Positions 37,901 to 49,823 of a DNA stretch of 64,000 nt are shown piece after piece. Every line of letters starts with the position of its first letter. Position 1 is the stretch's first letter. The notes beneath the pieces are model-generated. The model had not been told where the DNA came from and made no database searches. It saw only the letters and a list, made by a program, of their open reading frames with translations. This stretch comes from Lineus longissimus (lineage: Eukaryota; Nemertea; Pilidiophora; Heteronemertea; Lineidae), in assembly GCF_910592395.1 (NCBI RefSeq), contig NC_088325.1, positions 12,526,109 to 12,590,108 of the forward strand, given 5' to 3'. A program made the position numbers and the translations under genes.

Positions 37901-40193
37901 CACCATGTTAACAACTAGGCAGTGCGGCGAAGACTGATGTGGCCTGGCTGTGACTGTCTCATCTCTCTCATCATGTTGTGAACACGGTGGAGTAGCCAGG
38001 TCTGATTCGGCCTGGCTGTGACTGCCTCATCTCTCTCATCATGTTGTCAACATGGTGGAGCAGCCAGGACTGATTCGGCCTGGCTGTGACTTCCTGATCT
38101 CTCTCACCATGTTGACAACTTGGCAGAGCAGTAAAGACTGATTCGGCCTGGCTGTGACTGCCTCATCTCTCTCACCATGTAGACAACTTGGCAGAGCAAC
38201 CAAGACGGATTCGGCCTGGCTGTGACTGTCTCATCTCTCTCATCATGTTGTCAACACGGTGGAGTAGCCAGGACTGATTCGGCCTGGCTGTGACTTCCTG
38301 ATCTCTCTCACCATGTTGACAACTTGGCAGAGCAGTAAAGACTGATTCGGCCTGGCTATGACTGCGTCATCTCTCTTGCCATGTTGACAACTTGGCAGAG
38401 CAGCCAGGACTGATTCGCCTGGCTGTGACTGTCTCATCTCTCTCACCATGTTAACAACTAGGCAATGCGGCGAAGACTGATGTGGCCTGGCTGTGACTGT
38501 CTCATCTCTCTCATCATGTTGTGAACACGGTGGAGTAGCCAGGTCTGATTCGGTCTGGCTGTGACTGCCTCATCTCTCTCACCATATTGACAATTTGGCA
38601 GAGCAACCAAGACGGATTTGGCCTGGCTGTGACTGTCTCATCTCTCTCATCATGTTGTCAACACGGTGGAGCAGCCAGGACTGATTCGGCCTGGCTGTGA
38701 CTTCCTCATCTCTCTCACCATGTTGACAACTTGGCAGAGCAGCCAAGACTGATTAGGCCTGGCTGTGACTGTCTCATCTCTCTCACCATAATTATTTTCA
38801 ACACGGTGGAGCAGCCAGAATTGATTCGGCCTGGCTGTGACTGCCTCATCTCTCTCACCATGTTGACAACTTGGCAGAGCAGTAAAGACTGATTAGGCCT
38901 GGCTGTGACTGTCTCATCTCTCTCACCATAATAAGTGTCACCACGGTGGAGCAGCCAGAACTGATTCGGCCTGGCTGTGACTTCCTCACCTCTCTCACCA
39001 TGTTGATAACTTGGCAGAGCAACCAAGACGGATTTGGCTTGGCTGTGACTGTCTCATCTCTCTCATCATGATGTCAACACGGTGGAGCAGCCAGAACTGA
39101 TTCGGCCTGACTGTGAGTGCCTCATCTCTCTCACCATGTAGACAACTTGGCAGAGCAGTAAAGACTGATTAGGCCTGGCTGTGACTGTCTCATCTCTCTC
39201 ATCATGTTGTCAACACGGTGTAGCAGCCAGGACTTATTCGGCCTGGCTATGGCCGTTTAATCTCTCTCATCATGTTGTCAACACGGTGTAGCAGCCAGGA
39301 CTAATTCGGCCTGGCTATGGCCGTTTCATCTCTCTCATCATGCTGTCAACACAGTGGGTCAGCCAGGACTGATTCGGCCTGGCTGTGACTTCCTCATCTC
39401 ACTCTGTGACTGCGTCATCTCTCTTGCCATGTTGACATCTCTCTTGCCATGTTGACCACTTGGCAGAGCAGCCAGGACTGATTCGCCTGGCTGTGACTGT
39501 CTCATCTCTCTCACCATATTAACAACTAGGCAGTGCGGCGAAGACTGATGTGGCCTGGCTGTTACTGTCTCATCTCTCTCATCATGTTGTCAACACGGTG
39601 GAGCAGCCAGGTCTGATTTGGCCTGGCTGTGACTGCCTCATCTCTCTCACCATGTAGACAACTAGGCAGTGCGGCGAAGACTGATGTGGCCTGGCTGTGA
39701 GTGTCTCATCTCTCTCATCATGTTGTCAACACGGTGGAGCAGCCAGGTCTGATTTGGCCTGGCTGTGACTGCCTCATCTCTCTCACCATGTTGACAACTT
39801 GGCAGAGCAACCAAGACTGATTTGGCCTGTGACTGCCTCATCTCTCTCATTACGTTGTCAACACGGTGGAGCAGCCAGGACTGATTCGACCTGGCTGTGA
39901 CTTCCTCATCTCTCTCACCATGTAGACAACTTGGCAGAGCAGCCAGGATTGATTCGGCCTGGCTGTGACTTCCTCATCTCTCTCACCATGTCGACAACTT
40001 GGCAGAGCAGCCAGGATTGATTCGGCCTGGCTGTGACTTCCTCATCTTTCTCACCATGTAGACAACTTGGCAGAGCAGCCAGGATTGATTCGGCCTGGCT
40101 GTGACTTCCTCATCTCTCTCACCATGTCGACAACTTGGCAGAGCAGCCAAGACTGATTTGGCCTGGCTGTGACTGTCTCATCTCTCTCACCAT
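34990..40193. repeat. 5.2 kb satellite array, ~68 bp unit
   Basis: About 76 tandem units of roughly 68 bp, with consensus landmarks GGCCTGGCTGTGACTGTCTC, ATCTCTCTCA and a GACTGATTCGG end. Two main variants often alternate: A has CATCATGTTGTCAACACGGTGGAGCAGCC and B has CACCATGTTGACAACTTGGCAGAGCAG, giving ~136 bp dimers. Longer blocks recur: the GGCAGTGCGGCGAAGACTG variant appears near 35289, 37284, 37918, 38461 (mutated), 39529 and 39664. Every unit boundary carries the dyad CAGCCAGG-N10-CCTGGCTG. One block (about 35486-35965) is inverted. All open frames in the array are by-products of the repeat. Confidence 0.97.
35486..35965. repeat. Inverted block within the satellite
   Basis: About seven consecutive units (~480 bp) are in reverse orientation (GAGACAGTCACAGCCAGGCC order). 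The left junction lies at TGTTG|ATTATAATTATGG and the right at CGTGTTG|GCAGTGCAGC. The units resume the main orientation afterwards. Confidence 0.9.
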
Positions 40194-40280
40194 TATTAGT
40201 AAAGGCACATTAGCAAAATCAAAATATTGATCTTTCAGAAATTAGTTTTACAAAACATAGTTTTCAGGAGAGTGTGACAT

Positions 40281-40500
40281 GTGGTTGTGGTAGACAGCGT
40301 CACCTCAAACATTGCCACATATGTTATAGGGCACTTCTACTTCCCCAACCACCATGGCCTACAGGACATCACAATCTCTGTCCTGGAGTTCATGTACATT
40401 CCCCGAAGGCACACACACCAAGGGTGACAGACTCGATATTCATGGATCCATCGCCCACTATGTCCCCAATAGGACTCGACATCAAGGACAACATAGCCTT
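40281..40500 (+). pseudogene. Decayed retroelement piece, GIY-YIG endonuclease-like C-terminus
   Basis: Read with one stop and frame shifts, the plus strand gives VVVVDSVTSNIATYV-IGHFYFPNH-HGLQDITISVLEF, then WIHRP, then TMSPIGLDIKDN in another frame. The order of features (H-F--P-H, D--I-VLE, later WI---L-T--P-GL-) resembles the C-terminal GIY-YIG endonuclease region of Penelope-like retroelements. The stop and frame shifts show it is dead. It starts less than 100 bp after the satellite ends. This identification rests on motif spacing only; homology was not tested. Confidence 0.42.
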
Positions 40501-42665
40501 GTAACCATCCTCATTATTCCAGTAGCGTTTCTACATTATATAACCTACTTTCCTGTATGAGCCCTGGTCGCAATCAATCTTGCATTAGAACATCAGCTGA
40601 TGTGGTCTTTCTCTATAAAGTATCATGAACCAGCACGAAGCAGGGGTACCAACCAGCAACCAGTGCTTCATTGATGGATCCGATAGCCACATGTTTGTTG
40701 ACCGTAATCTGCACACCCCACCTCTTGCTTATGATGCTCCGTCACAATTGAAGGAGGGATTGGTCAATAATCCATTAGTAAAGTATGATGCTTTGAGAAC
40801 TCAGCAGACTGGACTTCAAAAGACAACTCAGGCAATCTTCTATTCACATTTTATGGAAATATCCAATTAATTTATTCAAAAGTTCCTAGTATACAACCAT
40901 TACTTAATCTCTCTCAAACTGGTTAAAATATTCACAACAAACATACAACTCCCATGGTCATGTTGGAGTCCAAGATTCAGTCAAATTATCAGACAAAAGG
41001 GCTCAATTCTCCAAGGGTGTTCAGCAGCCTGAAATGCCACGTCTTCCAACCCAACATGCTGAAGACACTGCTGGAACCACAACAACTTTCAATACATACT
41101 CTTCAAAGCTTGCGCCCTATGACAATGTGGAATTGATATCGCACTGAAGGTATTGGTTGTCTCACCAAAAAACCACGAGGGTGACAGCTGCCAACGTTTT
41201 GGATGAAATGATAGCTCCACCCTCTCGGTGTTAGGTGAGACAACCAGAGCTTCCAGTTCGGTATCAATTTTCATTCTAAAACACCTGAAACTGAACTGCA
41301 GTCAAAGCAAGGCACAGTGGGTGAAGTGCATTATACACTGTGATCAATTCTTCATTGTAATCAAAGGTGTTGTAGAATAGGCAGCCAATAACCAGTCCAT
41401 TTGGTACGAATGCAATAACGTCAGGTTACCTAATGCAACTTTGGTTTTGACCGCTAACGGTTACTTGGAAGAGCAAGAACCACCCCCATCATGAATTGTA
41501 AGGAAAGGGTATCGCTAAGAATTAAAAATATTGACGACACAGATTGTTTCAGAAGTACCTAGGAAACAATCTTGCCGAACAGATAATACAAAGAATCTGT
41601 TACTTCATCAACACTAAATGGACTGGCCAAGACATTAAGTTGGTCCACTCAAGGTTTTTAAAGACAGAGGTACAATACCAGTTTTCATAACATATTTTGT
41701 CACTGGTAACAGGTTTCAGTTACGTGTCATGTAATTCAAGAAATCATGCTTTCAACAAGTAAACTTTTGAACCAAATGTTTACTGTGCAATACTTGGATG
41801 TGTACCGAGAGCCGTAACGTGAGCAAAAATCCATGGAATACAGTTTGTGCGGGTCAATAGAACGATTACCCTATCACAGGATAATACTTTAGGTGAGAAA
41901 GGGGAATACCCAATGTGCAAAATGCAAACCATGATTTGGTCTCCCAAACCAAAAGGAGTGTTCAGGGAATATAAAGTGGGGCCTATTTCCAATGGCCATA
42001 AGTATTCTCAATGGCCTCCAGATCACCAAACTACCCAGAAATATCTAATTTGAAAAAAACAACAACTCCAAATGAGTTGCAAACGGTTCGTAAAGCTTTT
42101 ATCACATTCTATCAGTACCATGTCCCAAATCTGCCGAGTTACAGTGATTGCCGAGAAACAAGACACTTCCAAACGACACATCTATAAGATTTTTGCAATT
42201 ACCACTGTGTTTGTTTACTGCTGGAGCCTCAACACAGCAATCCTGTGATCTGTCACTGGCAGAATTGGGCCGGAACATCATGCCCCAGACAAGAGCCCAA
42301 ATATCAGGCAAAGTCCCCAGTCCCCTCACAGTGCACAACATGCACAAGGAATTCACATATGTATATGGAACAAGATTTCGCAGGTGTAACGACATTTGGT
42401 GACATTACATGCTAATCCTCGAAGCTGACCACTTCACAACTGGACGGCCCACAACGTTATTATGATTATGTCTGGGACTGCTTTCTAGGGCGTCATTTGC
42501 GGCAATAACCTAACGCCATGCACTGCAACATGCACCAAAACGCCATTTTGGGGTATCGATGCGAACCAAATGACAAACCGGACAGAAATATCTATCATAA
42601 TATCGATCGTCGTAAAGTGGTTTAGCCACACACTCCGGATTGTTAAAATACATGTTGATATTCAA
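40501..42665. other. TOMM40 3' side, no recognised gene
   Basis: Several 60-100 codon frames lie on both strands (40625-40870, 41847-42053, 42148-42402), none with recognisable domains. Part of this region may be TOMM40 3' UTR on the minus strand; a possible minus-strand AATAAA lies near 40868. An inverted repeat at 41131-41269 is listed separately. Confidence 0.4.
41131..41269. repeat. Imperfect inverted repeat (139 bp)
   Basis: The arms AATTGATATCGCACTGAAGG...TTGGTTGTCTCACC and GGTGAGACAACCAGAGC...GGTATCAATT pair over ~37 positions around a ~65 bp loop. It could be a short non-autonomous element. There is no coding evidence. Confidence 0.7.
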
Positions 42666-45600
42666 TTATCCTACAATGAGTCCGAGTCCAAATCGGTACG
42701 CCGACTTGACTTGATTAGCATATCCACTGAGTGCAAGAGTGAATGGCAATGGTAGCAGCTTCTTCTCTAAAACGGCACCTACACACCAGTTGCTGTCAAA
42801 CTGACCTGAAAGAACAAACAGAAACATGAGGTAAAGGAAATGACTTACTGTTCAGAGGCTTCATTTAATGTGATACTATGATGTGATTTACAACTTTGCG
42901 GAAATACCTCCGTTTTTAATTGTTGATCACAAATTTAAAGCTCAAATTTTCCATTTTTGATTAGATTTATCATAAAATTGCTGAATGTAAACCACCGCGA
43001 CCGCGAAAATGTTCATGTTGTGACGTCATCAACGAAAACGGCATCGAAGCGAGCCGTCCGGGCGGGATTAAACCATCAATTTCTAGAAAATGTGCATTTC
43101 GATTCGAAAACCTTACCGATTTATGAGAAAAGTGACGTAGTCATTTGTCAAAAAGAGCTAAAACATTATATGGTGAAATTTGACACGAGTTACCCTTTAA
43201 AACAACAACTGATGTTCTTTTTGTTTTCTGGAGACAAAACAAAGTACTAGAACTTTTCTTTACATACCTCTCATAGTTATATTAGCATTTGGAAGGTCAT
43301 ACTGATAACCTATCGTAGCTGTACATTCCTGCATTCTAAGACTACCCTCCATTTCCATTCCTAGTTGTAAATTGTCGTTGACTTTATGATAGTAACATGC
43401 ATGTGCCCCACCGGCCGATGGACAAACATTGGTACTAAATTGCCAGTCTTTTGCTGAAAGAACAAAACCATATTCTTACTCTTGAAAATATCAATGAAAA
43501 CTGATGTCATCCAATATACAACCAAATACAATGGGCAAATATCTTTGGTTTTTCAAACTCCACTGTTTTTGAGAAGTTAGGTTATTCACAAAAGTTGCGA
43601 AAAAAGAACTACTTTACTGATAGCAATACTAACATGAATATCTAGCAGCCAATGTGAACACAGCTATTTCCCTGCCAGGAACTTGTGGCCCGTATTGATA
43701 CAACAGCTCAGCACCCATCGCAAAATTCTTTGATAGGTTTTGAAGATACTGGTTAACGATTATCCCTGGAAAAAGACATGCGAAAAACATTACGTCCAAG
43801 CAGGTGAAAACAGTGATTTTACTAAAGTCAAGATATAGAGGGCATTTTGACAGCCTTGCCAATGATGCAAAGTTTCTTTAATGCCTGTTGCAACTCAAAC
43901 AATGAGAGGAGTCCAAGAGCTCATACTAGTCAGACATTGTGCTTCAGAGCCAAGACAACCGTTAACATCGGCACAACCACAAACTTCTTTAATCCATGGT
44001 ACAACAGACACAGAAAACACCATCTTCTGTTTGCTACTGGTCTGTTAACTTGTAGCTCTCACAACCACTTTTTTACTAGTCCAAAGTTAGATATATAATC
44101 GTCGCAAACGTTTTATGAACTCACCTGATTCTTCTAGAACGTCTATATTTCCCAGAGTACTGGAGGCAGTAAAATCGTTTCCTTTATAATCCGATGTAAA
44201 CTGAGTAGTCACCATTTTTGAATTTTGAATCTGAATAGGAATGTTAATCGGTAACTTATACTGATTTTTTAAGACCAGTGAAGTGAGCAGTGTAAATTAT
44301 AATTCACTTTGGTTGTTTTTACTGATAAGAATACAACCAGTGATCCACCTCGTCTTCAACCAGTGATCCACCTCGTCTTCAAAATTCAGACCAGTGACAT
44401 GTTGTACCCTACACGTAGTTCACCACTGAGAGCGTCTTTTTTTCATGATAAGTCTTCCCAAGGAAGCTTTTACTGATTTAGATTTGGTAGGATGTACAGT
44501 TAGATGCCATACATGTCATAAATATAAGGCATCTTTGTTACTCCCCCTCCTCTGTCAATTCGATTTAAACAAAGGCAGGAAGCAATACACCTTTCCACCT
44601 TGCACTTGCAGCTAGCCCAAGGTGAGATTCTTTGATCTGAGTTTTTCCCACCATGAAAACAGCAAAATCATAGACACGATAGTTAGTCAGTGGTAAAGGC
44701 TAGTCAGTGATTTTTCATCATATCCAACGGAGCACCCAGACTCACCTGTGACATGAATTTGCACCTAATTCTCTCAGAGAACTGATGAATAATGTTGGCA
44801 TTCAGATTACCACTTGGGTCGACCTCACCAATTAATACAGGGAACACCTGAAGTGAAAAGAAATATATGAGTACCACTGAAACCAGACCCAAGCTCTTTA
44901 TGATTGAATGAATGCCACACCCAAAACAAGCAGTCCACTGTCCAGTCACAGAGATCAAAGCAGAATTCACTCCAGTAAGCTAGGTTTTGAGACTCTGCAG
45001 TATAACTGATGATAAATTGACTATAAATTGGTGAGTTTTAGTTGAGATGATGTTGAAATGTGATTGTTGGTGTAGATTTAGCTAAGCAGCAACGAGGCTT
45101 CTTAAATATTAAACAAAGCTATTTTTCCCCTTCATTTGAGAGCAGGAAGGATGTCTTTTTCTTCACACTCATATCCAGTGTAAAATTTGGCTGTCTTCAA
45201 AATACAGTCATCCGACTCAATTTGTTTTTTTTCCTTCTGATCAGTGCTCAACAGTTTGTGAGGCACTAAAGCATGGTCATACAAACCTCCATTGGACTGT
45301 ATGACTTTGTTCCTACGTATGTGCATCCGAACTTGTATCCTGAGGGTTGGAGGCTGCTCATTGTCAATGTATGACTAATCTGGAAATGATTACTCAATCC
45401 CTTATTGATCAGGAGTTTGGCCCCTTCAAATGGTGAAGGAAAAATATCTGAAAACAAGTATAAACTGAATTAGCCTTGATATATTTTTGTTTCTGTGTTG
45501 GTCTTCTAATCTTAAGTGTGCCAAATGTGACAGGCCAGTATTCAAAGGCAACGGCCAGTTCGTGGCAACGGCCCCTGATGATGAAAATGATGGTAAGATT

Positions 45601-46185
45601 GCAAGTGATAAGATCGAGATAAATGAGATCGAGATAAATGAGATCGAGAGCAAACCCAAAGACCACCCTCAGCCCCCACCCCTCCCAAAAGGCCCTGGCC
45701 AAAGTCAGAAGTGTGACTTTCGACTATAGTCATAGATCCATGCACTTGATTGGGAACAACGTTTACGAAGACGTCGCGTCAGGTCACCTTAATGTAAAAA
45801 TGCATGGTGATGTGACGACGACAAACACTAGAGCCTATGTTATGTAAACGTGGTTCCCAATCCCAATCAAGTGCATGGCGCTAGGCCTATGCCCTACTCC
45901 CTAGGGATTAGTTATGTCATGCTATCTTCACACCATTTGATTTTGACATTTGTTGCAGACCAACTGGTGACAAGTGACTGGGTGACAACCATTCGAAAAC
46001 ATACCCTTGCACCTCTTGTGCAAATCCTCAAATGAGCCAGGGTTCATTCCGTTGGCATTATCAGCCATTTCTTCGGGTTTTGCAGCAGCAGTGCCCGCAG
46101 CGGTCATCGGCGGTGGTGGAGGGACGAGAGTTGCGGAAGCCGGAGCCGTGACATTGCCTGCTGCCGCTGCATGTACGTTACCCAT
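42666..46185 (-). CDS. TOMM40: TOM40, channel of the mitochondrial outer-membrane translocase
   Basis: Seven minus-strand exons (46185-46005, 45447-45287, 44847-44746, 44230-44125, 43765-43634, 43453-43268, 42805-42666), all GT-AG and in phase, encode 335 residues (human TOM40 has 361). The product is the beta-barrel pore through which most nuclear-encoded proteins enter mitochondria. The N-terminus MGNV is followed by an Ala/Pro-rich, poorly conserved segment, then the conserved core NPGSFEDLHKRCKDIFPSP, LLINKGLSNHFQISHT, TYVGTK, DPSGNLNANIIHQF, ANITMRGQFDSNW and GAVLEKKL-PLP. The barrel ends in a beta-signal (AYRFGLGLIVG) used for SAM-complex insertion. Intron 1 contains a palindromic element and the last intron an interspersed repeat. 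It is divergent with ZPR1 (1.9 kb between start codons) and has an NRF-1-like site upstream. Confidence 0.97.
42875..43200. repeat. Interspersed repeat, copy 2 (in TOMM40 last intron)
   Basis: Near-identical to window positions 1-321. Carries a perfect TGACGTCA at 43021-43028. It lies wholly between the last two TOMM40 coding exons and does not touch the splice sites. Confidence 0.92.
44338..44381. repeat. 22 bp tandem duplication in TOMM40 intron
   Basis: CCAGTGATCCACCTCGTCTT is repeated twice in direct succession, between coding exons 3 and 4. Confidence 0.85.
45738..45878. mobile_element. Palindromic element in TOMM40 intron 1
   Basis: The arms CCATGCACTTGATTGGGAAC and (inverted) GTTCCCAATCCCAATCAAGT...GCATGG extend to ACGTTTAC on both sides, about 30 bp. 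The interior shows a further inverted relation (GACGTCGCGTCA versus TGACGACGAC). Length 141 bp, non-coding. MITE-like by structure; the family is unknown. Confidence 0.75.
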
Positions 46186-46393
46186 ACTGCTGTTTTATGG
46201 TTTTTCTGAATCTTCGATAGATAAACCACACTTGTATATAGTTGCGACCGATATATTTTATCTACTGTTTGAGTAAAACGCCCCGAAAATCGGAAACCTC
46301 GTGCGGCTTTTAACCTAAGTGATCACCGCCATGTGCAAATTTCATAATGGTTGTGATTGGTCGGTTACATGTTTGACCCCAGCGAGGGGTTAT

Positions 46394-46405
46394 CGCGCAA
46401 GCGCA
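46394..46405. promoter_or_regulatory. NRF-1-like site upstream of TOMM40
   Basis: CGCGCAAGCGCA differs at one central position from the palindromic NRF-1 consensus (YGCGCAYGCGCR) and lies ~210 bp before the TOMM40 ATG. An inverted CCAAT (ATTGGT) is about 45 bp closer to the gene. NRF-1 is known to drive many nuclear genes for mitochondrial import and respiration, so the site fits TOMM40. It could also act on ZPR1 on the other side. Confidence 0.5.
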
Positions 46406-46480
46406 AGGAGTCGTTTGGTCATCTGCTGTGTGATCTTTGGCAGGTCACTTGTCTTTCATTCTTTATCATTCCATGAGGTC

Positions 46481-46906
46481 TCATTAGGGATTTTTTTTTC
46501 ATGCGCGCCCCCTTCCTAAAATCATTGATTTCTCGGTCCCCACCGTATGTCAGTGTTTATTCAGCAGTGGTTTTGGCAAAGACATGTTTTTTGGAGTTTC
46601 TGAAACCTAGAGCGCTACTCAATAGGCGGCTAACAAGAAACTACACATTTTTCTGTTGTTGCCGACGTATGTGTACACTGAACTTGGGATGTGCGTCGGC
46701 CCCGTGTTGAAATGCCGTCCAGTGCCAGTGCGTTTTTCGCTGATTTGTGCAAAATTCAACATATCTCAAAAGTTCAATGGTTGACCCTCGATTTTTTTTT
46801 GATTTTTGTGTAGCGTAAGCAACTGTCTTTCATGAGAGAATGGTCACTGTAAGAATTATTCAGAAAGAAATGTATAATATTCGGGGTTTTTCGTGATTGT
46901 CCGGCC
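46481..46906. repeat. Promoter-proximal repeat, copy 1 (upstream of TOMM40)
   Basis: This ~426 bp segment matches 62608-63043 along its length. Shared landmarks are TCATTAGGGA, TTGTTGCCGACGTATGTGTA, CGTGTTGAAATGCCGTCCAG and GAATGGTCACTGTAAGAATT. It starts 296 bp upstream of the TOMM40 start codon. No terminal inverted repeats or coding frame were found. The orientation relative to the downstream minus-strand gene is the same as for the LIPE copy. Confidence 0.92.
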
Positions 46907-48066
46907 CAATTGGCAATATTGCCATTTGGGATGGTGAACAGAGCTAGGAGCAAATGCAACGCTTATGATTTATTTAAAGAAATAAAATGCCCGATTTAAC
47001 ATCATGCAGAATCAGGGGAAACGGGCGTTTCCAGTGATATACGACACAAATGGGTTGTCCTCATGCATTCACTTTGGAAACGCATTTTAAAATAGATGTT
47101 ACGTCCTGTTAATTGGGCACATCATCATCGCGTACAATTGGGAAAAACTCCCTAACGAGACCTGAGTGGACAATTCTACCTTCCCGGACATGTGGAACTC
47201 AAACTTTAACGTGGTAGTTAATTGTAATCTAACTCTCTATATACCAAAGTGATTTATCTAGGAATACAGTTGAACTTCACTGAAAACTATTGGTGTGTTG
47301 ATGAGTTCAAAGAATCCTTCAATTCCTTTGGTTTTCTTGGGCTTGGCGAACTGACGTCCGACAATGACCCGTTGACGTGTACGCCTACCTGCAATACGAC
47401 ATTGCCATAGTGTGTAAAGTGATCTATTTTCGGACGAAACTAAGTCCCTTACAAACTTTGGTCGATTTCGGATGGAACATATCATTTCATTTAGCCAATT
47501 GTTCATGCGTTTCCTTCATCATGTCTACGACTCAGTTGGCGGAGGGGGGGGGGTTAGGCCTAGGGGAGCCGAAAACCACACTTACTATTTTACTTGACTT
47601 TCCTCTTCTTGATGATGGCTATAGCCTAGGCTTTAGGCCTATTGCATATAGCAAGGTTGGGACAATGTCTCAGGCCGTGATGTAGGTAGGTCTGCTTGCC
47701 TCATGGCTTCTTCTCATTGTCCGCGAAAAAGATAATTCTGAAATGGATCCTCATCTGACTCTGTGACTGGTGACTGGACCACTTAGTTGATGGGCCCATT
47801 TAAAAGTCGGGAGAACCAATTTGTATACATCTTGGGATTGCATCATGCCGTGCACACACGTGTATCGACAAGGCCCTCTGACCGACTTTGGAATGCATGT
47901 GATGATGATTTCGTGGGTCAACCTACAGTGTCCACAAGTGTATAACGAAAGGGTTAAGAGGCAAAGCGTGCTGTAGACCTTCCATACTATAATAAATTTG
48001 TTAGATCAAACTGAGATGCTAATCGAGAATCATTCAGATAGGTTTTCTCCATTTATTTTTCAGAAA
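46907..48066. other. TOMM40-ZPR1 intergenic region / ZPR1 leader
   Basis: No protein gene. ZPR1's coding exon begins at an acceptor (TTTTTCAG ending 48063) three bases before its ATG, so a non-coding first exon probably lies here. I could not choose among several possible donors. A G-rich run is at about 47544-47552. Confidence 0.45.
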
Positions 48067-49789
48067 ATGGCTGGAAAGCAGGAACCAGAGGTGATTGTGA
48101 AGGACCTTAGTGGTGATCCTGATGAAATTGTGGAGATTGAAAGCATGTGTATGAATTGCCATGAAAATGTGAGTTTTGCAATACACTTGACAGTACTAGT
48201 AGGGCATGTTTTCGGGACTTCTTTTCCCTTAGGAGTGTACATATACGTTCCTGTAAAATTGAAACTGTTTTTAACACTTTGTGTTTTTTAACTGTAAAAT
48301 AAATCTGAAGTGGGTCAATCTGAAAATTATTTTGGTACCCAGCTCCACCAATAATGGTACGGTATTAAAACCTATCCAGTGAATGAAGTTGTCATTTGGA
48401 GGTACATTCCGGCATTTCTATTTTGGACACCCATTGGACTGAGTGTTTGTGTTTGTAATAGAGAGGTGTCCTTAATAGGGAGGTCATGGCATTATTGTCT
48501 TAAAAGATGGGTTCATGTGTATGTTGAATTGGGGGGGGGGGGGGGTGAATATCACACAAGGTGTCCGCTAGGAGAGGTTCTACTATACTTCGATCATTTT
48601 CATAATCTTTGAACATTTTTCTTTTTAGGGTATGACAAGAATGTTGCCTACTAAAATACCGTTTTTTCGGTCTGTGATGGTGTCGTCATTTTCTTGTGAT
48701 CACTGCAATTATAGGAACACAGAATTGCTGCAGTTGGGCGATTTGCAACCAAAGGGAATCAAAATCAGTGTCATCATCAAGACCAAACAGGTACGCATCA
48801 TTGTGGTGAGAGTAGAAATACCACTCAAATCATTTCATTGCCACCCCAAATTTTTTTCTGGACCGCATTCAGTTTTGGAGAAGCAATCTCTGGCCCGAGA
48901 ATCTTAAAAAATATCCTTGTACTGCAGTTTAGGTTCACTGGTTTCATGCAGCGTTGCTGGTCCTCTTGAAGATAGGGTACTTATCTTTAAGGAATTCTTA
49001 TTCTTATTCTTACATGAAAATGTCACAATTGTTTCTTTGCAGGACTTGAACAGACAGCTCGTGATCACGCCGTCTGCACTGGTGAAAATTCCAGATGTAG
49101 ATTTGGACATTCCATCATCCAAAGGAAGTAAGTAAATCAGAGTAGGATGTCATTCTGAAAATTATGTCAATTCAATAGCCAAAACTGAATTGAGTACGAA
49201 TGGCTGGGGGGGGGGAGACTAGAGGGTACTTGTTTCATTTCCTTGTTATGAAAAAGGACTTATCCTGGTTCTTGGTAGAGGTGTCTGTATCTGCACATAA
49301 TTTTGGGGGGATTTATTTGGCCAAATTTATCATTTTTAATTGGAAAATCAAATTTTACCGACAAATATGTGTGTTTGTTCTCATGACCGGATCCCTTATA
49401 TGGCTTTAAAATTAACCTCATGTTGTCCTATTCTTGTAGATCTTACTACTGCTGAAGGCATTCTCCAAAATACGATGGATGATCTCAAACTTGAACAACC
49501 TGTTCGTCGTGTAAGTAATCTGGGTCTGTCAAGTTTATGGTATACTAACCTTGATGTTAAAGCAGGGTTTCTGCCAGAGGGGGGATGGGGGGATTCATCC
49601 CCCCCTTAATTTTGAGCACTAAAGTTTGTTTTACTGTCAAATGAGTAATTTTCATGATTTGATATGTAAAATAAGAGCATTTGGGAGCCAATTGTAGCGG
49701 TTTTAGGGCCAAAAAACGTCTCAGGAGGGGTCATAGACCCTTTTTGGCTCACCGTAGGGGAGTCTATGCAATACCGCAGTGTCCGTCGT

Positions 49790-49823
<34 letters not shown>

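Noticed and set aside
34961-39850. Several open frames of 60-100 codons with repeated MVREMRQSQPG-like text on the minus strand, and their plus-strand counterparts
   Set aside because: They are translations of the 68 bp satellite. No start context, splice sites or codon pattern supports a protein.
34990-40193. Regular repeat spacing suggesting a CRISPR array
   Set aside because: The whole unit repeats, there are no unique spacers, and the window is clearly eukaryotic.
40281-41300. Hammerhead ribozyme that would accompany a Penelope-like element
   Set aside because: No CTGATGA core followed by GAAAC with suitable stems was found in either strand of this stretch.
45487-45729. 80-codon frame with CAKC and an EINEIE repeat inside TOMM40 intron 1
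   Set aside because: The repeat comes from an 18 bp tandem duplication (AGATCGAGATAAATG). No supporting splice sites, and it runs opposite to TOMM40.
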